DNA of 64,000 nt from Tetrapyrgos nigripes. Its lineage: Eukaryota > Basidiomycota > Agaricomycetes > Agaricales > Campanellaceae. Both the position numbers and the translations under genes were made by a program. The DNA is taken from assembly GCA_013368315.1 (NCBI GenBank), contig JAACJM010000083.1, positions 1-64,000 on the forward strand, in the 5' to 3' direction. A model generated the notes under the pieces. That model was not told where the DNA came from. It saw only the letters and a list, made by a program, of their open reading frames with translations, and did no database searches. The first letter of the stretch is position 1. Each line of letters begins with the position of its first letter. Below, in pieces: positions 44,215-55,500 of the stretch.

Positions 44215-46710
44215 TTGTCGTTGTCGTTGTCGTGGTTGGGAGAGGAACGATGAGTACCGGAAAATCAACTATCCGGAGTCACGTTACCTCGGAAAAAGAT
44301 CATGGATGGAACATCGCTTCGGGCTCTCAACTCGGAAAAGCCTAGGCCAACAGCCAACAGCAGTCACCCTGAGGACCTGATGCAGACCCTAACCTCAGAC
44401 CATCGACTACGAGCAGTCAATCTCGTACCTCTTCATGCCGAAACGCGCTGCTAGTACATAGAACGCCCGGTAACGAGTTTGAAGTTTCGCAGCGTGAATA
44501 CGGCAAATGATGATAGCGACCAGATTATTGAAGAATAAGAGGGAGGCATTGAATATTGCATAGTCTGATACTGAAGACACCACATGTATTATAATTCATT
44601 GTCTCATCTGCAAAGAACTAAGGTCAGTCAAATGAGGTCTCCAGACGATGGGTACAAAGGATGAGGGTAGAAGACGCATAAGCCATAAACAGGGAGAAGC
44701 AGGAAGTAGAGTATGTACATATGAGGGTATGAGCGCAAAGACGGAAAGAAAATGGGGGGAAAGAAGAAAAGAAGAAAACGAAAACTCACTGTTCGACACG
44801 TCATCTATCCCCCGGTATCGCTCTTCGCCATGAGTACCGGTGCCCTTCCCCTTCCCCTTCCCCTGTCCCGCTTCCTCTTCCTCTTCCAAAACTCTAACTC
44901 TCGCTCAGACTGACTACGACTTTGAAAGTCCGAAACGTCCACAATCGCCGCCACCAGTGAGAAGCACGTCATCGTCATCCACTTTGGATGATAAAACGCC
45001 AGACCGAGAGACTATCCTTCCAAACCGTATCATCACAGGGGAAAGTGAGCCAAGGTGTTTTTGTCCATGATGCTAGGGGTCTAGGTTGCGTACTCGACAG
45101 ACCGACTGGACAACTGGACAGCAACTACCCTCACGGACCGCGACTAGTGCTACGTATGGCCGACAGCTAGCGCTCTACACATATAAAGTTGGAGGCTGCA
45201 CGAGACACGTTCGTGGTAGAGAATGCACGTGAAGAAGTCGAGGAAAGCCAGGATGCGACGCTGGGAACGAGTTACATCAGGGACTTGGACAGTGAAGGAC
45301 GTTCCGCTTCGTACCTGAGAGAAAGAGGGTTAGACGGTGCCACTCGGAGGGTTGAAAGAAGTGAAAGGAAAGGAGGAAGATGGGTAAAAGTTTGAAGCCG
45401 TCACGGTGCCGCCAGACCAGATGAGATAACTTTTTTCATCTGTGGTCGCAGAACGATGACAGGGGAAACGGGACAGGTGAAGACTTGGAGAAATGGAGCG
45501 AGTCATAGTGGTATACGAGGACATACAGGAAGTAGTGTTTGATAATGTGATTGCAAAAAAAAAGCAAGGTAAAACGAAACAAAGGGAAAAAAGGAAATCG
45601 ACGACTCACTGATCCAAGGATATATCATCTATTTTAAGCCCAACCGTATCACAGGCACCCTCAAGTACCAATTGCTGTCTTCGACTTCCCCAACTCCACC
45701 CTCATTCTCACTCAGATTGGACGCCGAAATCTGACCACAACTTGGAAGTGTCAAATAGTATGATCATGACCATGACCATGACTAGTACGACTCCAAGAAC
45801 TGCCGAAAAACTCCTCTCGTATTCCATTTCGTTCCAACCCCAACAGGAAAAGGGAATGTTGTCCAGACCAGAATGCGGAAGGGTCTGAGACCCTGGACAA
45901 CGGCCAACTGGTCGCGATGATGCTGAGACGGTGCATGTGCCTGCGGTTCACGCCAAAGACGAGGGTGTAACGATGACGATGATGATGAAGGCCAGGTCAT
46001 CGATTTAGTCGTCGTAGTAGTCGGTGCTGTAATTTGCGAGCAGTGTTATTGGACGGCTCTCAGCGTTGCCAAAGCGTTGCTCCAAGTCCTTTTGAAGGCC
46101 AAGGCCAAGTATGTATGGGGCTTGTTGGGATGATGCACATTCCTCGATCCTGTGAGGAAGAAGAATCAGAATAGCTCAAAAGAGCGAAAGAGAATCCTAG
46201 AAAAAAAGGGATGACCAGTCGAAAAACATTTATAGCAGCACAGCACCTATTAAAAGATAGGCGTAGCCGTAGGAAAATAGAAGAAAGTGGGAAAGATAGA
46301 GAGAAAGAATGGGACAAACGAAAAGAGAACAAAAAGAACAAGAAAAACCAAAAAATCAGTGAAAAAAGCGGTAACTCACCAACAAGTCGAGGGCAGACCT
46401 GTAAAGTCGTCCTGATATCTTCACTCCCACTCCCGGAGCCTCTACAGTCCCCAACTTTGTTCCTGAGGACGGAGCTCACTTCAGGTTCTCCACTCGGAAA
46501 AGCCGATACCAAAGCCGACAGCACCAGTCACCCTGAGGACCTGATGCAAACCCTATCGAGGTCCTCCTCGTAGACTCCTAGACCTAGCTCAGGCCCTGTA
46601 GCACCGAAAATATGGCAAGGTCGTGTAGGGCAAGTGTAGGCTGCATCATACTCTGGCTAAATCCAAACTTGAAAATGTGGACAGCCGGAGCCTGAAGTGT
46701 ATGTCTGGAG
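44215..46710. other. Duplicated 5' fragments and possible gene relics
   Basis: At 44220-44315 lies another copy of the fusion-gene upstream block (GTCGTGGTTGGGAG, GATGAGTACCGGAAAATCA, CGGAAAAAGATCATGGA). It runs straight into a stretch repeated at 46490-46560 (CCTGAGGACCTGATGCA). Several minus-strand GTGAGT donors occur near 44790, 45605 and 46375, as if an intron-rich gene had existed, but no protein family emerges. Confidence 0.45.
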
Positions 46711-46854
46711 GTTGTCGTGGTTGGGGGTGGAACGATGAGTAAGCACCGGAAAATCAGCTATCCGGAGTCATCCTACCTCGGAAAAAGATCATGGACGGAA
46801 CGCCGGATATCCGCCCATGCCACTACTTTCTCACCACCATCTCCCCTCTTCCCA

Positions 46855-49021
46855 ATGCCTCCTCCCAGCATCACCTCCCGCCTCGTCCCAGGACGCTACC
46901 CCCCACCCAACACCAACCCCATCGCAGACCGCATCCGAGCCCGACGAGGTGCTCGAGGTCTCACACCCTTGGACGGAACACTTCTACACGTCCCACCCGT
47001 CGCAGAAGGATGGAACACTCTTCTCGGAAGCGTACGCACGAAGGGAAAGGTACCAGGAGATGTTAGAGAGATTATGATATTAAGAGTAGCAGCGAGAAAT
47101 GGAGCTGCTTTTGAGTGGATACATCATGAGCATGTGGGGAGAGATGAGGGATTGGGGACGGAGCAGTTGTGGGTTGTTAGGGATTTTGAGGGGTTGCCGG
47201 CTCTCAGAGCAGTGGGTAATGGCGATAATGCCTACAACAGCGTCCTTTCGCCTCTTCAATCCGCTGCCCTCGCCTTTGCGGATTACTCTACCTCCCAAGT
47301 TCAGGTTCCTCCAAAGGTCACTGCAGCGCTTAAGAAGGCTTTACGGAACTTCGTCCTGTCTTCTTCCTCCTCTTCCCAATCTCAAGACAAACTCGACATC
47401 GAATCCCAAATCCAAGACCTCCTCGTCGAATGCGCAGCTATAACCGCTTCGTACAACATGGTCTCGCGATTCCTCATCTCACTTGATATAGCTACCAAGT
47501 CAGATGAGAGGGTTCCGTGGCCTGCGAGTGTGTATGAGTTTAGGGTGGGGATTCCGAGTGTTTATGGGAGAGAGGGTGAGTCTTCTTTCTTGGTTTCTGT
47601 CTTGTTTTCGTCTTTGTCGTCTTCAACTCCTGGGCCTGCTCCGCGGCCGTCATCCCGTCATCCTCTAGCCGTCTCCAACTTCCAACTTCTATCTAACTTC
47701 TATATCTAACTGCTGACTCTTACTAACGTCACACCGCATTATAGGCGAAAACGACCAACACCAAGGCCACTTCCTCCACGTCGAAACACACATCACCAAC
47801 CCCGATCCATCCACTCCCTGGATCGTTTGTTGTAATTCTCTTTTGACGAATACCTCGATGTGGCAGTGGGCGTTGCCTTATATATTGGGGCCTCAACCTT
47901 TGGCTGGGAAGGGTAAGTCCCATTTCTTGTCTAGATCTCTTTCTTTCCGTTTCATCGTTTTGATTTCGGATTTCGTCTTTTCTTTCGTTTTCGTTTCTCT
48001 TTTTCGTTTCTGTGGTTTTATGATATACCATGGCTAACATGTACACTACATTGTCACCAACGCAGAAGGAACAAGGAAACTCCTAGGCAAATACACCACA
48101 TACAACGTCCTCTTACACGATCAGCGAGGACATGGGCAGTCTTCTTATCCTGGTCAAGTCGTCGATGGGACGTCCACGCCTCTTCCCGACCTACCCTGCA
48201 CCATCCCCATCCTCGCAGCCGACGTTGCTCATATCCTGCGGACTCTGCATACGTGTGCACCGATCAAGTCTAATTTGGGTAAAATCCACGGAAAACCAGA
48301 AGAGTTGGAGAACCCCATAAAATCCCCCATCGAATCAACCCTCAAAACCATCATAGGCGTCTCTCAAGGTGGAGCTGTAGCTCTCTCCTTCGCTTCCCAG
48401 TTCCCTGAACTCCTGAAGCAAGGTAGAGGTGGGATTGTAAGCTGTGATACAGGCCCAAAAACTCCCCTGGGGAATAAGGAGGCTTGGGATGAACGGCTTC
48501 AATTGGCGAAATCAGATGGGCTGGAAAAGTTGGCGGATGTTACGGTTCCGAGGTGGTTTGCTAGGGGGAGTCGGTGTTCGCCTGAGGACGCGTCAGAGGA
48601 CTTGGAGAAGGAGGAGAATGTCGAAAAAGCCCTCCACTCGCGAACCCCCCGAACCCAAGTAATCTCAGAAATGATCACTTCGACGCCTTTGGAGGGATTT
48701 CGAATTGGGGCGGGGGCGTTGAGCGGGTATGATCTCATCACACCGACACAGACGCCGACAAACACGAGTACGGGTCAGAGTCTTAGCCTTCTCGACTCGG
48801 ACATCCCAACTTTATTGATCGCAGGAGAGTTGGACGGAGGGGGGAAAGTCGCAAAGGGGATGGGGGATCTTGAGAGGCGGTGGAATGAGAGGCGGAAGGA
48901 AAGGGGGACAGGAGATGTGCTGGTGCGGTTGGAAGTGATAAAAGGAGCAGGACATTTGCCTATGGTGGATGAGACGGAAGAGTGGTGGGGGGTTGTTGGG
49001 GGGTGGGTTAATGGGCTTTAA
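46855..49021 (+). CDS. Carboxymuconolactone-decarboxylase-like / alpha/beta-hydrolase fusion protein
   Basis: Exons 46855-47575, 47745-47912 and 48066-49021 give 614 aa. The N-terminal ~240 residues look like a CMD/AhpD-type domain: REIMILRVAARNGAAFEWIHHEHVGRDEGL near residues 70-100, the EW..H pattern of the decarboxylase branch without AhpD's CxxC. The C-terminal part is an alpha/beta hydrolase with HDQRGHGQS near 314, nucleophile motif GVSQGG (Ser about 396), GELDGG (Asp about 553) and GAGHLP (His about 593). Bacterial PcaL fuses 3-oxoadipate enol-lactonase to this decarboxylase in the opposite order. A role in aromatic or lactone breakdown is thus possible but not shown. An in-frame ATG at 46735 could add 40 residues. 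Broken 5' copies lie at 37664 and 44220. Confidence 0.85.
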
Positions 49022-49539
49022 TAGAGGGTTCGGGGAGCAGGGGGCGTGGGGAAGGGGGGTTTTGAATCTGGATGGGGTAGTCGGGGAAGGGGGGCAAGGG
49101 GGGGCAAGGGGGAGGTTGGCGGGCAGGCCCGGGTAGCGAGGTAGGTAGCCATAGAAGGGGGGGAAAGGCAAGAAGAAGGTGCCATGGAAGGAGGAAGAAA
49201 TTCTGTTGTATGTATGTCTTTATCAGTGGCCAATGCACTCATTGGTACGTATATGTACGAAGTAAGTACAAAGAAGTATGAATCAATCATTCAAATGTAG
49301 ATGTAGGTAATAGAGTCAAAGTCAAAGTTAAATATTACAGTATTGCATATGTACTTTTAGAATGTACTTTTTCTTTTGAAGTCTTTCTGACCAATGATTC
49401 ACCGTAGCGAACCCGTAGCGGTGTGTCACCTCTCTTCTAGGTAGGTGTATTGTATTGCATTGTATCGTATCGTATCAGACTAGAGCCATGGTCAGCTAGG
49501 AAACAGAAAGAAAAAAATAGCCTCATCTTGTGACCACAG
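49022..49539. other. Intergenic, no gene seen
   Basis: G-rich sequence after the fusion gene (GGGGCAAGGGGGGG-like), then AT-rich sequence with ATTGTATCGTATCG repeats. No gene is supported. Confidence 0.45.
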
Positions 49540-49654
49540 CTCCCTGGCTGGGAGTCGAACCCAGCTTTCGCGCGAATAACTAACTAACAGCACAGCACAG
49601 CACACTGAAAGTCACATGACAGGCGCGTGTACTAAACCGATATACTACCAGGGA
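49540..49654 (-). tRNA. tRNA-Asp(GTC) with 42-nt intron
   Basis: On the minus strand the acceptor TCCCTGG/CCAGGGA pairs fully, with discriminator G. Anticodon stem CGCGC/GCGCG, loop CTGTCA/C with anticodon GTC and T-arm CTGGG/CCCAG are all intact. The 42-nt intron (49575-49616) contains AACTAACTAAC and ACAGCACAGCACAG repeats and is unrelated to the other introns. It lies beside the secreted-protein gene, and both recur as relics downstream. Looks functional. Confidence 0.85.
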
Positions 49655-49795
49655 GTTATTAACTGTTAAAGTGACGGATCTATCATTTTGCTTTAAGACG
49701 AGAATAATCAAAGAAAAGGCATTTCTATTTCATTTCCCGCAGTCAGGACCAAACTCGGACGAACACAGTCACTACTAACATTAACATCTCTTCTA

Positions 49796-50514
49796 CTACA
49801 CAACACAGAGAAGGGACAATAAACCCAACACCAAAACCCCCATTACTCCAAACACCTTTGTCCCTCGAGGCGCCGGCATGGCTCCAGAAGGGAACGAACC
49901 CGTCGGTTCACTCGGCAATTGACTAACAAAAGTCGCCGTTGGTACTTCAAGTTGTCCTCCCGACCCTGAACCGGTACGATTGTCTTGTTCGAGAACAGTG
50001 AACGTTTTGTTCAAGATGAAAGTCTGCCACGAAAATGGCTTTGGACCACAGAAGGAACTGTTGGCTTGTGAAGGATCGGAGGAAAGACCGTAGGTTATGT
50101 TCCAGTGGATGGTGTGTCTGTTATGTATGATCAATAATAATATTGATAAGTATTTCAAGAAACGTAGTAGTAATAAGCTAGCCTGAAGACTTACTCTCCA
50201 GAAACATTAAACGCTAGATATTCCAACTCCTCTGTCCCAAAAATCGTACAATCTTCCTCCGAGTCAGTTCCTATCACTATTCCCTTCTGAACAATTCCGT
50301 TCGGGAAACTCCTCGTGATGTTCACAATACGAGCTAGACCGAAAATCGTTTCGGGATCAGTTATGCCAATTGGTAAACTGCTGTTGAACAGGATCTCATT
50401 GCTTGTGGGGAAGATGAGAGAGATAGAGTCAGGCGGTGAGGCCGCACGCGTGGCATGGGCTGAATAGGAAATAAAGATGGCTAGGGCCTGGGTGAGGAAG
50501 AGCATGGGGAACAT
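49796..50514 (-). CDS. Small secreted, probably GPI-anchored protein
   Basis: Two exons, 50514-50195 and 50117-49796, give 213 aa. A signal peptide (MFPMLFLTQALAIFISYSA) is followed by SISLIFPTSNEILFNSSLPIGI, N-glycosylation sites (NSS, NIT, NVS, NKT, NRT), two Cys pairs' worth of cysteines and FCGPKPFSWQTF. A Ser/Pro/Thr-rich linker leads to a hydrophobic C-terminus (GVLVLGLLSLLCVV), typical of GPI anchoring. A TATATATA box sits about 45-50 bp upstream of the start. I know no family; it resembles cell-surface small secreted proteins of mushrooms. Two decayed copies follow at 50912-51376 and 51770-52065. Confidence 0.75.
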
Positions 50515-50724
50515 GAGGATGTGGGCACTGACTGGCTTGGTATGAACCCAATGACGGATATATATACGTTTAGAAAAAGTTAATGTAAAAGAAATAAATT
50601 GTGGAGCATCAAAAGGCCTTTTCGAATCGCACAGCCGAAGTGGATTTCAGCAAAGCTGTATCGAGATCACTATCCACGCTGAACACTGCGTCCAACTTGT
50701 GTCTAAAGCTTGCGTCTAACCCGG

Positions 50725-50752
50725 CTTTCGCCGACATACTACCAGGGAGTTA
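50725..50752 (-). pseudogene. Deleted tRNA-Asp relic
   Basis: Fuses part of the T-arm/variable side (AACCCGGCTTTCGC on the plus strand) directly to the 5' acceptor side (ATACTACCAGGGAG), with the middle missing. It marks the second unit of the local triplication. Confidence 0.6.
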
Positions 50753-50911
50753 CTTAAGTATTGTCAAAATGACCTACTAAGGTAAGGAAGGATCTATCAT
50801 TTTGCTTTAAGCTAATTGCTTACGCCTTCGCTCTGCTCAAGTAGAGGGGAGATTGTTTATGTATAGCCAAATGAAGAAAAGGGGCAAAGAATTAGATCTC
50901 CATTTCCGCAG

Positions 50912-51376
50912 TCAGGACCAACTCGGACAAAAACTATTACAAAACATCTCCGATTCTACACAACACAGAGAAGGGACAGTAAACCCAACAAAAATCCCCA
51001 TTACTCCAAACATCTTTGTCCCCTGAGGCGCTGACATGGCTCCAGTTGAAGGGAATGAACCTGTCTGCTGACTCGGCAATTGACTAACAGAAGTCGTGGC
51101 TCCAGAAGGGAATGAACCCGTCGGTTCACTCGGGAATTGACTAACGGAAGTCGTCGTTGGTACTCCGAGTTGCCCTCCCGGCTCCGAACCAGTACGATTG
51201 CCCTGTTCGAGAACAGTGAACGTTTGGTTCAAGATGAATGTCTCCCACGAAAAAGGCTTTGGACCGCAAAAGGAAGTTGAACTGTTGACTTGCGAAGGAT
51301 CAGAGGAAAGACCGTTGGAGTAGGCCGAGGGCTGGCTATCGCTACGCCAGAGCCAAACGCAGTGGATTGAAGTCAA
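50912..51376 (-). pseudogene. Secreted-protein copy 2, exon 2 only
   Basis: Encodes GLSSDPSQVNSS, FCGPKPFSWETFILNQTF and the Ser/Thr-rich linker, partly duplicated internally (two PTGSFPSGA/QTGSFPSTGA units). The C-terminal hydrophobic stretch is frameshifted relative to the intact gene, and exon 1 is absent; unrelated sequence replaces it at about 51320-51480. Confidence 0.7.
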
Positions 51377-51587
51377 GAACTAACTACGGCGTAGTACACG
51401 CTGGCAGTACCCTACGCGATCACGTGACTCTACAGGGCCTAGGCTGGCACCCCGAAACCCCTACTCCAACGGGACGGCTTGGAGCATCAAAAAGCCTTTT
51501 CGAATCAGATGCAAAGCTGTATCGAGATCACTATTCATGCTGAACACCGCACACGTCAGAGTTGACGCTCTAACTTGCGTCTAACCC

Positions 51588-51614
51588 AGCTTTCGCCGAC
51601 ATAGTACCAGGGAG
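51588..51614 (-). pseudogene. Deleted tRNA-Asp relic
   Basis: Same deletion structure as 50725-50752 (AACCCAGCTTTCGC joined to CCGACATAGTACCAGGGAG). It marks the third unit. Confidence 0.6.
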
Positions 51615-51769
51615 TATTTATTGTCAAAGTGACCTAGGTAAGAATCTATCATTTTGCTTCAAGTTTAAGACGAGACAATCAAGATTCAACAGGCCTGATG
51701 AAAAAGTGCAATCAATTCTCCATTTCTGCCGTCAGGACCAGCTCGGACAAACACTACTACATAACATGT

Positions 51770-52065
51770 CTTCTACTACACAACACATGTACAGAGAAGG
51801 GACAATAAACCCAACAACAAAACCCCAATTACTACAAACGTCCCCTGAGGCGCTGGCGTGGCTCCAGAAGGGAACGAACTAGACCGAAATTCGCTGGTGC
51901 GTCTTCGGGATCAGCTATGCCGATTGGTGAAAGTGCTGTTGAACGGGATCTCATTGCTTGTGGGGAAGATGAGAGAGATAGAGTCGGGCGTGAGGCAGCA
52001 CTAGTGGCATAGGCCGAGTAGGAAATAAAGATGGCTAAAGCCTGGGTGAAGAGCCCGAGGAACAT
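51770..52065 (-). pseudogene. Secreted-protein copy 3, internally deleted
   Basis: Keeps the signal-peptide region (FTQALAIFISYSAYATSAAS) and the GIADPE region of exon 1, then jumps to the C-terminal linker (PSGATPAPQGT) of exon 2. Frameshifts are present near the signal peptide and after it. Complementary losses in copies 2 and 3 leave neither functional. Confidence 0.65.
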
Positions 52066-52261
52066 GAGGATGTGAGCACTGGCTTTGGTGGAATTTTAAA
52101 GGAATCCAATGACGGGCATATATAAGATTAGGAAAAGTGAATGTAAAAGAATTAAAGGGAGTGTGGCAGTGGAGCATCAAAAAGCGGGGAAACAGCTTTT
52201 TAAATCGGACAGCCGAAGTTGGTTTGGGCAAAGCTGTATCGAGATCACTATCCACGTTGAA

Positions 52262-52350
52262 TAGTGATGTGCGGGCCTGGGCTTGGCCTGGTTTTGTCAG
52301 GCTTGGGTCTTGTAAAATCCCAGCCCAAGCCCGAGCAAGGCACATCACTA
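52262..52350. mobile_element. 89-bp hAT-type miniature element
   Basis: Inverted ends begin TAGTGATGTGC at the left and finish GCACATCACTA at the right, with GGGC.TGG/CCCAAGCCC pairing inside. Flanks are ACGTTGAA (52254-52261) and ACGTTGAG (52351-52358), a 7/8 match to an 8-bp target duplication. The paralogous unit near 50670-50690 lacks the insert. TAG ends plus 8-bp duplication fit hAT. Confidence 0.85.
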
Positions 52351-52546
52351 ACGTTGAGCACCGCCTCTTGGACTGTACGTCGAAGTTACGCGTCATGAAC
52401 AAAGTGAGAGGAGAGAAGAACAGACACTCTCCCCTTTGTGCGCAAGGCGCGACTAGGAAAGTTAAGAACTTGAATAACCTAGTTCATGTACAAACAGGTT
52501 ACTGGGCAGAAGAATCACGCCTTGTCCTTGAGGTGTGGAGCAGCAT

Positions 52547-55500
52547 TTATCTGCTGTACTTCTCGTCCCATAGATCCCACCCAGACAGATCGAAACCACT
52601 TGCATTCCTATTGCCAAGAGCACCCATCGAGTTACCGAAGCCCTCCAACTCCAAACCCGGTCCGCTCCCACCGAGTCCCCCGCTCAAATCAAGACCATCT
52701 CCGTCCCATATATCACGAAACCATTCTGAGGAGAAGGTGTTGTCTTGACCGAAGAGGTCATTTATTGGGTTGGAAGATAGGTAACTATATGACTGGGGCA
52801 GAGAGGGAGAATATTGGGGATAGTATGATGCGGGGGTATATAGAGAACCTCCGTGAGGGTTCTGACCGACAAAGTTGTCACCAGATAAATAAATCGTTTG
52901 TGGAGGCATCGAAGTGGGTTCCGAAGGGCTTGACGCTGGCATAAAAGTGAGGGGTCCATGGAATGACGATGAAAGCGAATGATGGGATTGCTGAGTAGAT
53001 TGTTGCGGCTGCACTGGCATTTGCTCTCGTCGAACCTGCTGCTGATGTGATGGATGTGAGTCGTTCCGCTCACGCACTGCCTCATCACCACGACCCCCAT
53101 CCTCGTACTCTCTCTTCCTCTTCCCCAGCTCGACTTGGTTTTCATGACCCGTAGTCCCCATAGCATGTCCCCCAGGTTTCATGCCCTCAGCCTCAATCAA
53201 CTGGTCCAACGTCTTCCAACACCTCCTCGCAAGCTCCCACGTCCCACCCATTGCCTTCAACGCATCCAGACAATTTAGCAAATGCAGTTGCGTTTGCAAA
53301 GTCAAAGCTGGGGATGGGGCTGGGGGAGGTGGTCCACAGCGATTAGTTGAGTCTGGAATCGACCTTGAGTGAGAATAAAGGTACGGAGAAGATTGAGGAT
53401 GGGAATGCTGTCGTTGAGCACGCTCTTCCCTCATAGAGTCTCGGTATTGCCGATATTGCTGCACCTTAATGCGATAGCCCGAAAGATGGGCAATTGCAAC
53501 GGTGAAGATCAGATAGACCATGTTGGGATTTGACAGTGGGATTGGATGAGCGTCGGAATATGGTGTTGATGGTAATGAAGAGTATGTTGAGCCATGCTGT
53601 GGGATTGCTGAATGAAATGAACCAGAAGATGAGAAGTAAGAGTGCTTTTGTGACGTCGAAGACATGGCGTACAAGTTCTTATACTTTTCTAACAGCATGT
53701 TAAATGTCGATGCAGCATCCATGTAAACGTCTGAAGCATGGGTCACCGAGTTGTCCTTGACGCTGCAGAGCAATCAGTATGAACAATTCCAGAGCAAAGA
53801 AATAAAGATGACATACAACGGCCTATACAGCAAAATAACTGCGACATGGTACCACATATTCACTTCCAAAACTTCCTTCTTCTCTACCTCTCTACCCGTG
53901 GTACCCGCTCCACCATATCCCCCATAACTTCCATAGCTTCCATATCCACCGAGCCCCACACCTAAACTCACTCTAAACTGCATCGGCAATTGTTTATGCC
54001 ATATATCGAGTTCAGCTCTCAACAACGCCAGTTTATCGTGCGGTGGAAGCGGTTCGGGCGGGGATATTGTTGTCGAAGACGATGTAAGTACTGGAGAAGA
54101 AACAGTGGTTGTAGTTGTAGTCGTTGTCATAGAGCTTGGTGTCGATGTAAGGGTGTTGGAAATTGACGAAGGAGAAGGAACCGAAGGCGAGCTTGTTGAT
54201 AAGGGAGATACGCCGACAGTATCATTTCTCACCACACTACGATGGGCTTGTGAACTCGAGGGAGACGGAATGGACGCTGACGGTGATGTACTTCCTTGGT
54301 GCCCCCTATCTATTTCCCGCACCACCTCTCTAACAACCTCTCTTTCTTTCTCTAATCTCCTCTCCACCCTCGTCTGTATCATCGGTCCATAGCCCAGGTA
54401 TAGATATAGATTGATTCTGGATATTATCTGCGCAAGGGTGTAGGTGTGTGTCGTCAAATGACTTGCTTCCGCAGCGGGGACCGACACGAGAGCTTTTGAA
54501 GCTGACGAAGTCGATGTCATTGGACTACCCACGTCTCTATCCCAATCTTTATCCAGATCTCTGACAGCGTCCATTCCCGTCGTCCTTCCTTGAAGTTGAC
54601 TCCCAGGCACATTTGCCGCCTTCTCCTTCAGACAGTCCACAGCTCCAGGGGACCTTCCCAACTGTAATGACAACACGAGATCCATGAGTGTAGTCACACC
54701 CCAGACGTTGGAGCGGATTTGATGTTCTGGCTCTGAAAAATGGGACTGAGACGGTGTATGACCATTCAGGGCAGACGTCGACATTGTCGTCGCCGACAGG
54801 GATCTGGGTTCTAAAGCGACCACAGTAGACTGCGACTGTGTCGAGGTCTGTCCAGTACCAGCACCGACGCCAGACTCTCCATGTTGATCTGCGGCACTAG
54901 CACCTGCACTTGTTTCCCCCCGATCCAACCTATCCAATTCCATTTCTTGCCCCATTCTAACCGCCATCCCCACCAATCCCCAAGCTTGAGACTCCATACC
55001 CTTTCCGTAATCTCGCATTCCGAGTAATAAACAAATTTGAATGGGTTCTAGGCCTGCGTTTGGATTTGGGTTCTTGGTGCAATCCGAATCATAGACATGT
55101 TTTCGCGTATCTGGTTCCTTTCCCTTGCCCTTGACATTGCTGGCACCCCCAACCCAATTTCTCTTCCTCACTAACCTATTCAACCCCGTCCTAGCCTGCT
55201 CGTACCACAAATCCGAGGCAATCCTTGATGCGGAGGAAGTAAAGAGGGTTTCTAGGTTCAGATTGGGGCCGGCTGTCGTGCCGTTATATGAAGACGAAGA
55301 CGGAAACGCAGAAGTAGACGTAGAAGTGCTGGAGTTTCTGGTCCCTGGATTTAGCCTCCCTGCGTACGCACATAATGCAAGAAGTAGAATCGTGGTCGGT
55401 ACGTCCAAGCGTAGGTTAGGTTTGAGCTTGGGCTTGGATTTGGACGAGCTTGAGTGTGGAGAGCGAGTGTTGCCCATGTTTCCATCGTCGACGTCCATCC

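Noticed and set aside
44596..46573. Possible intron-rich minus-strand gene
   Set aside because: Several GTGAGT-type donors are visible, but the exons do not join into a protein that I recognise.
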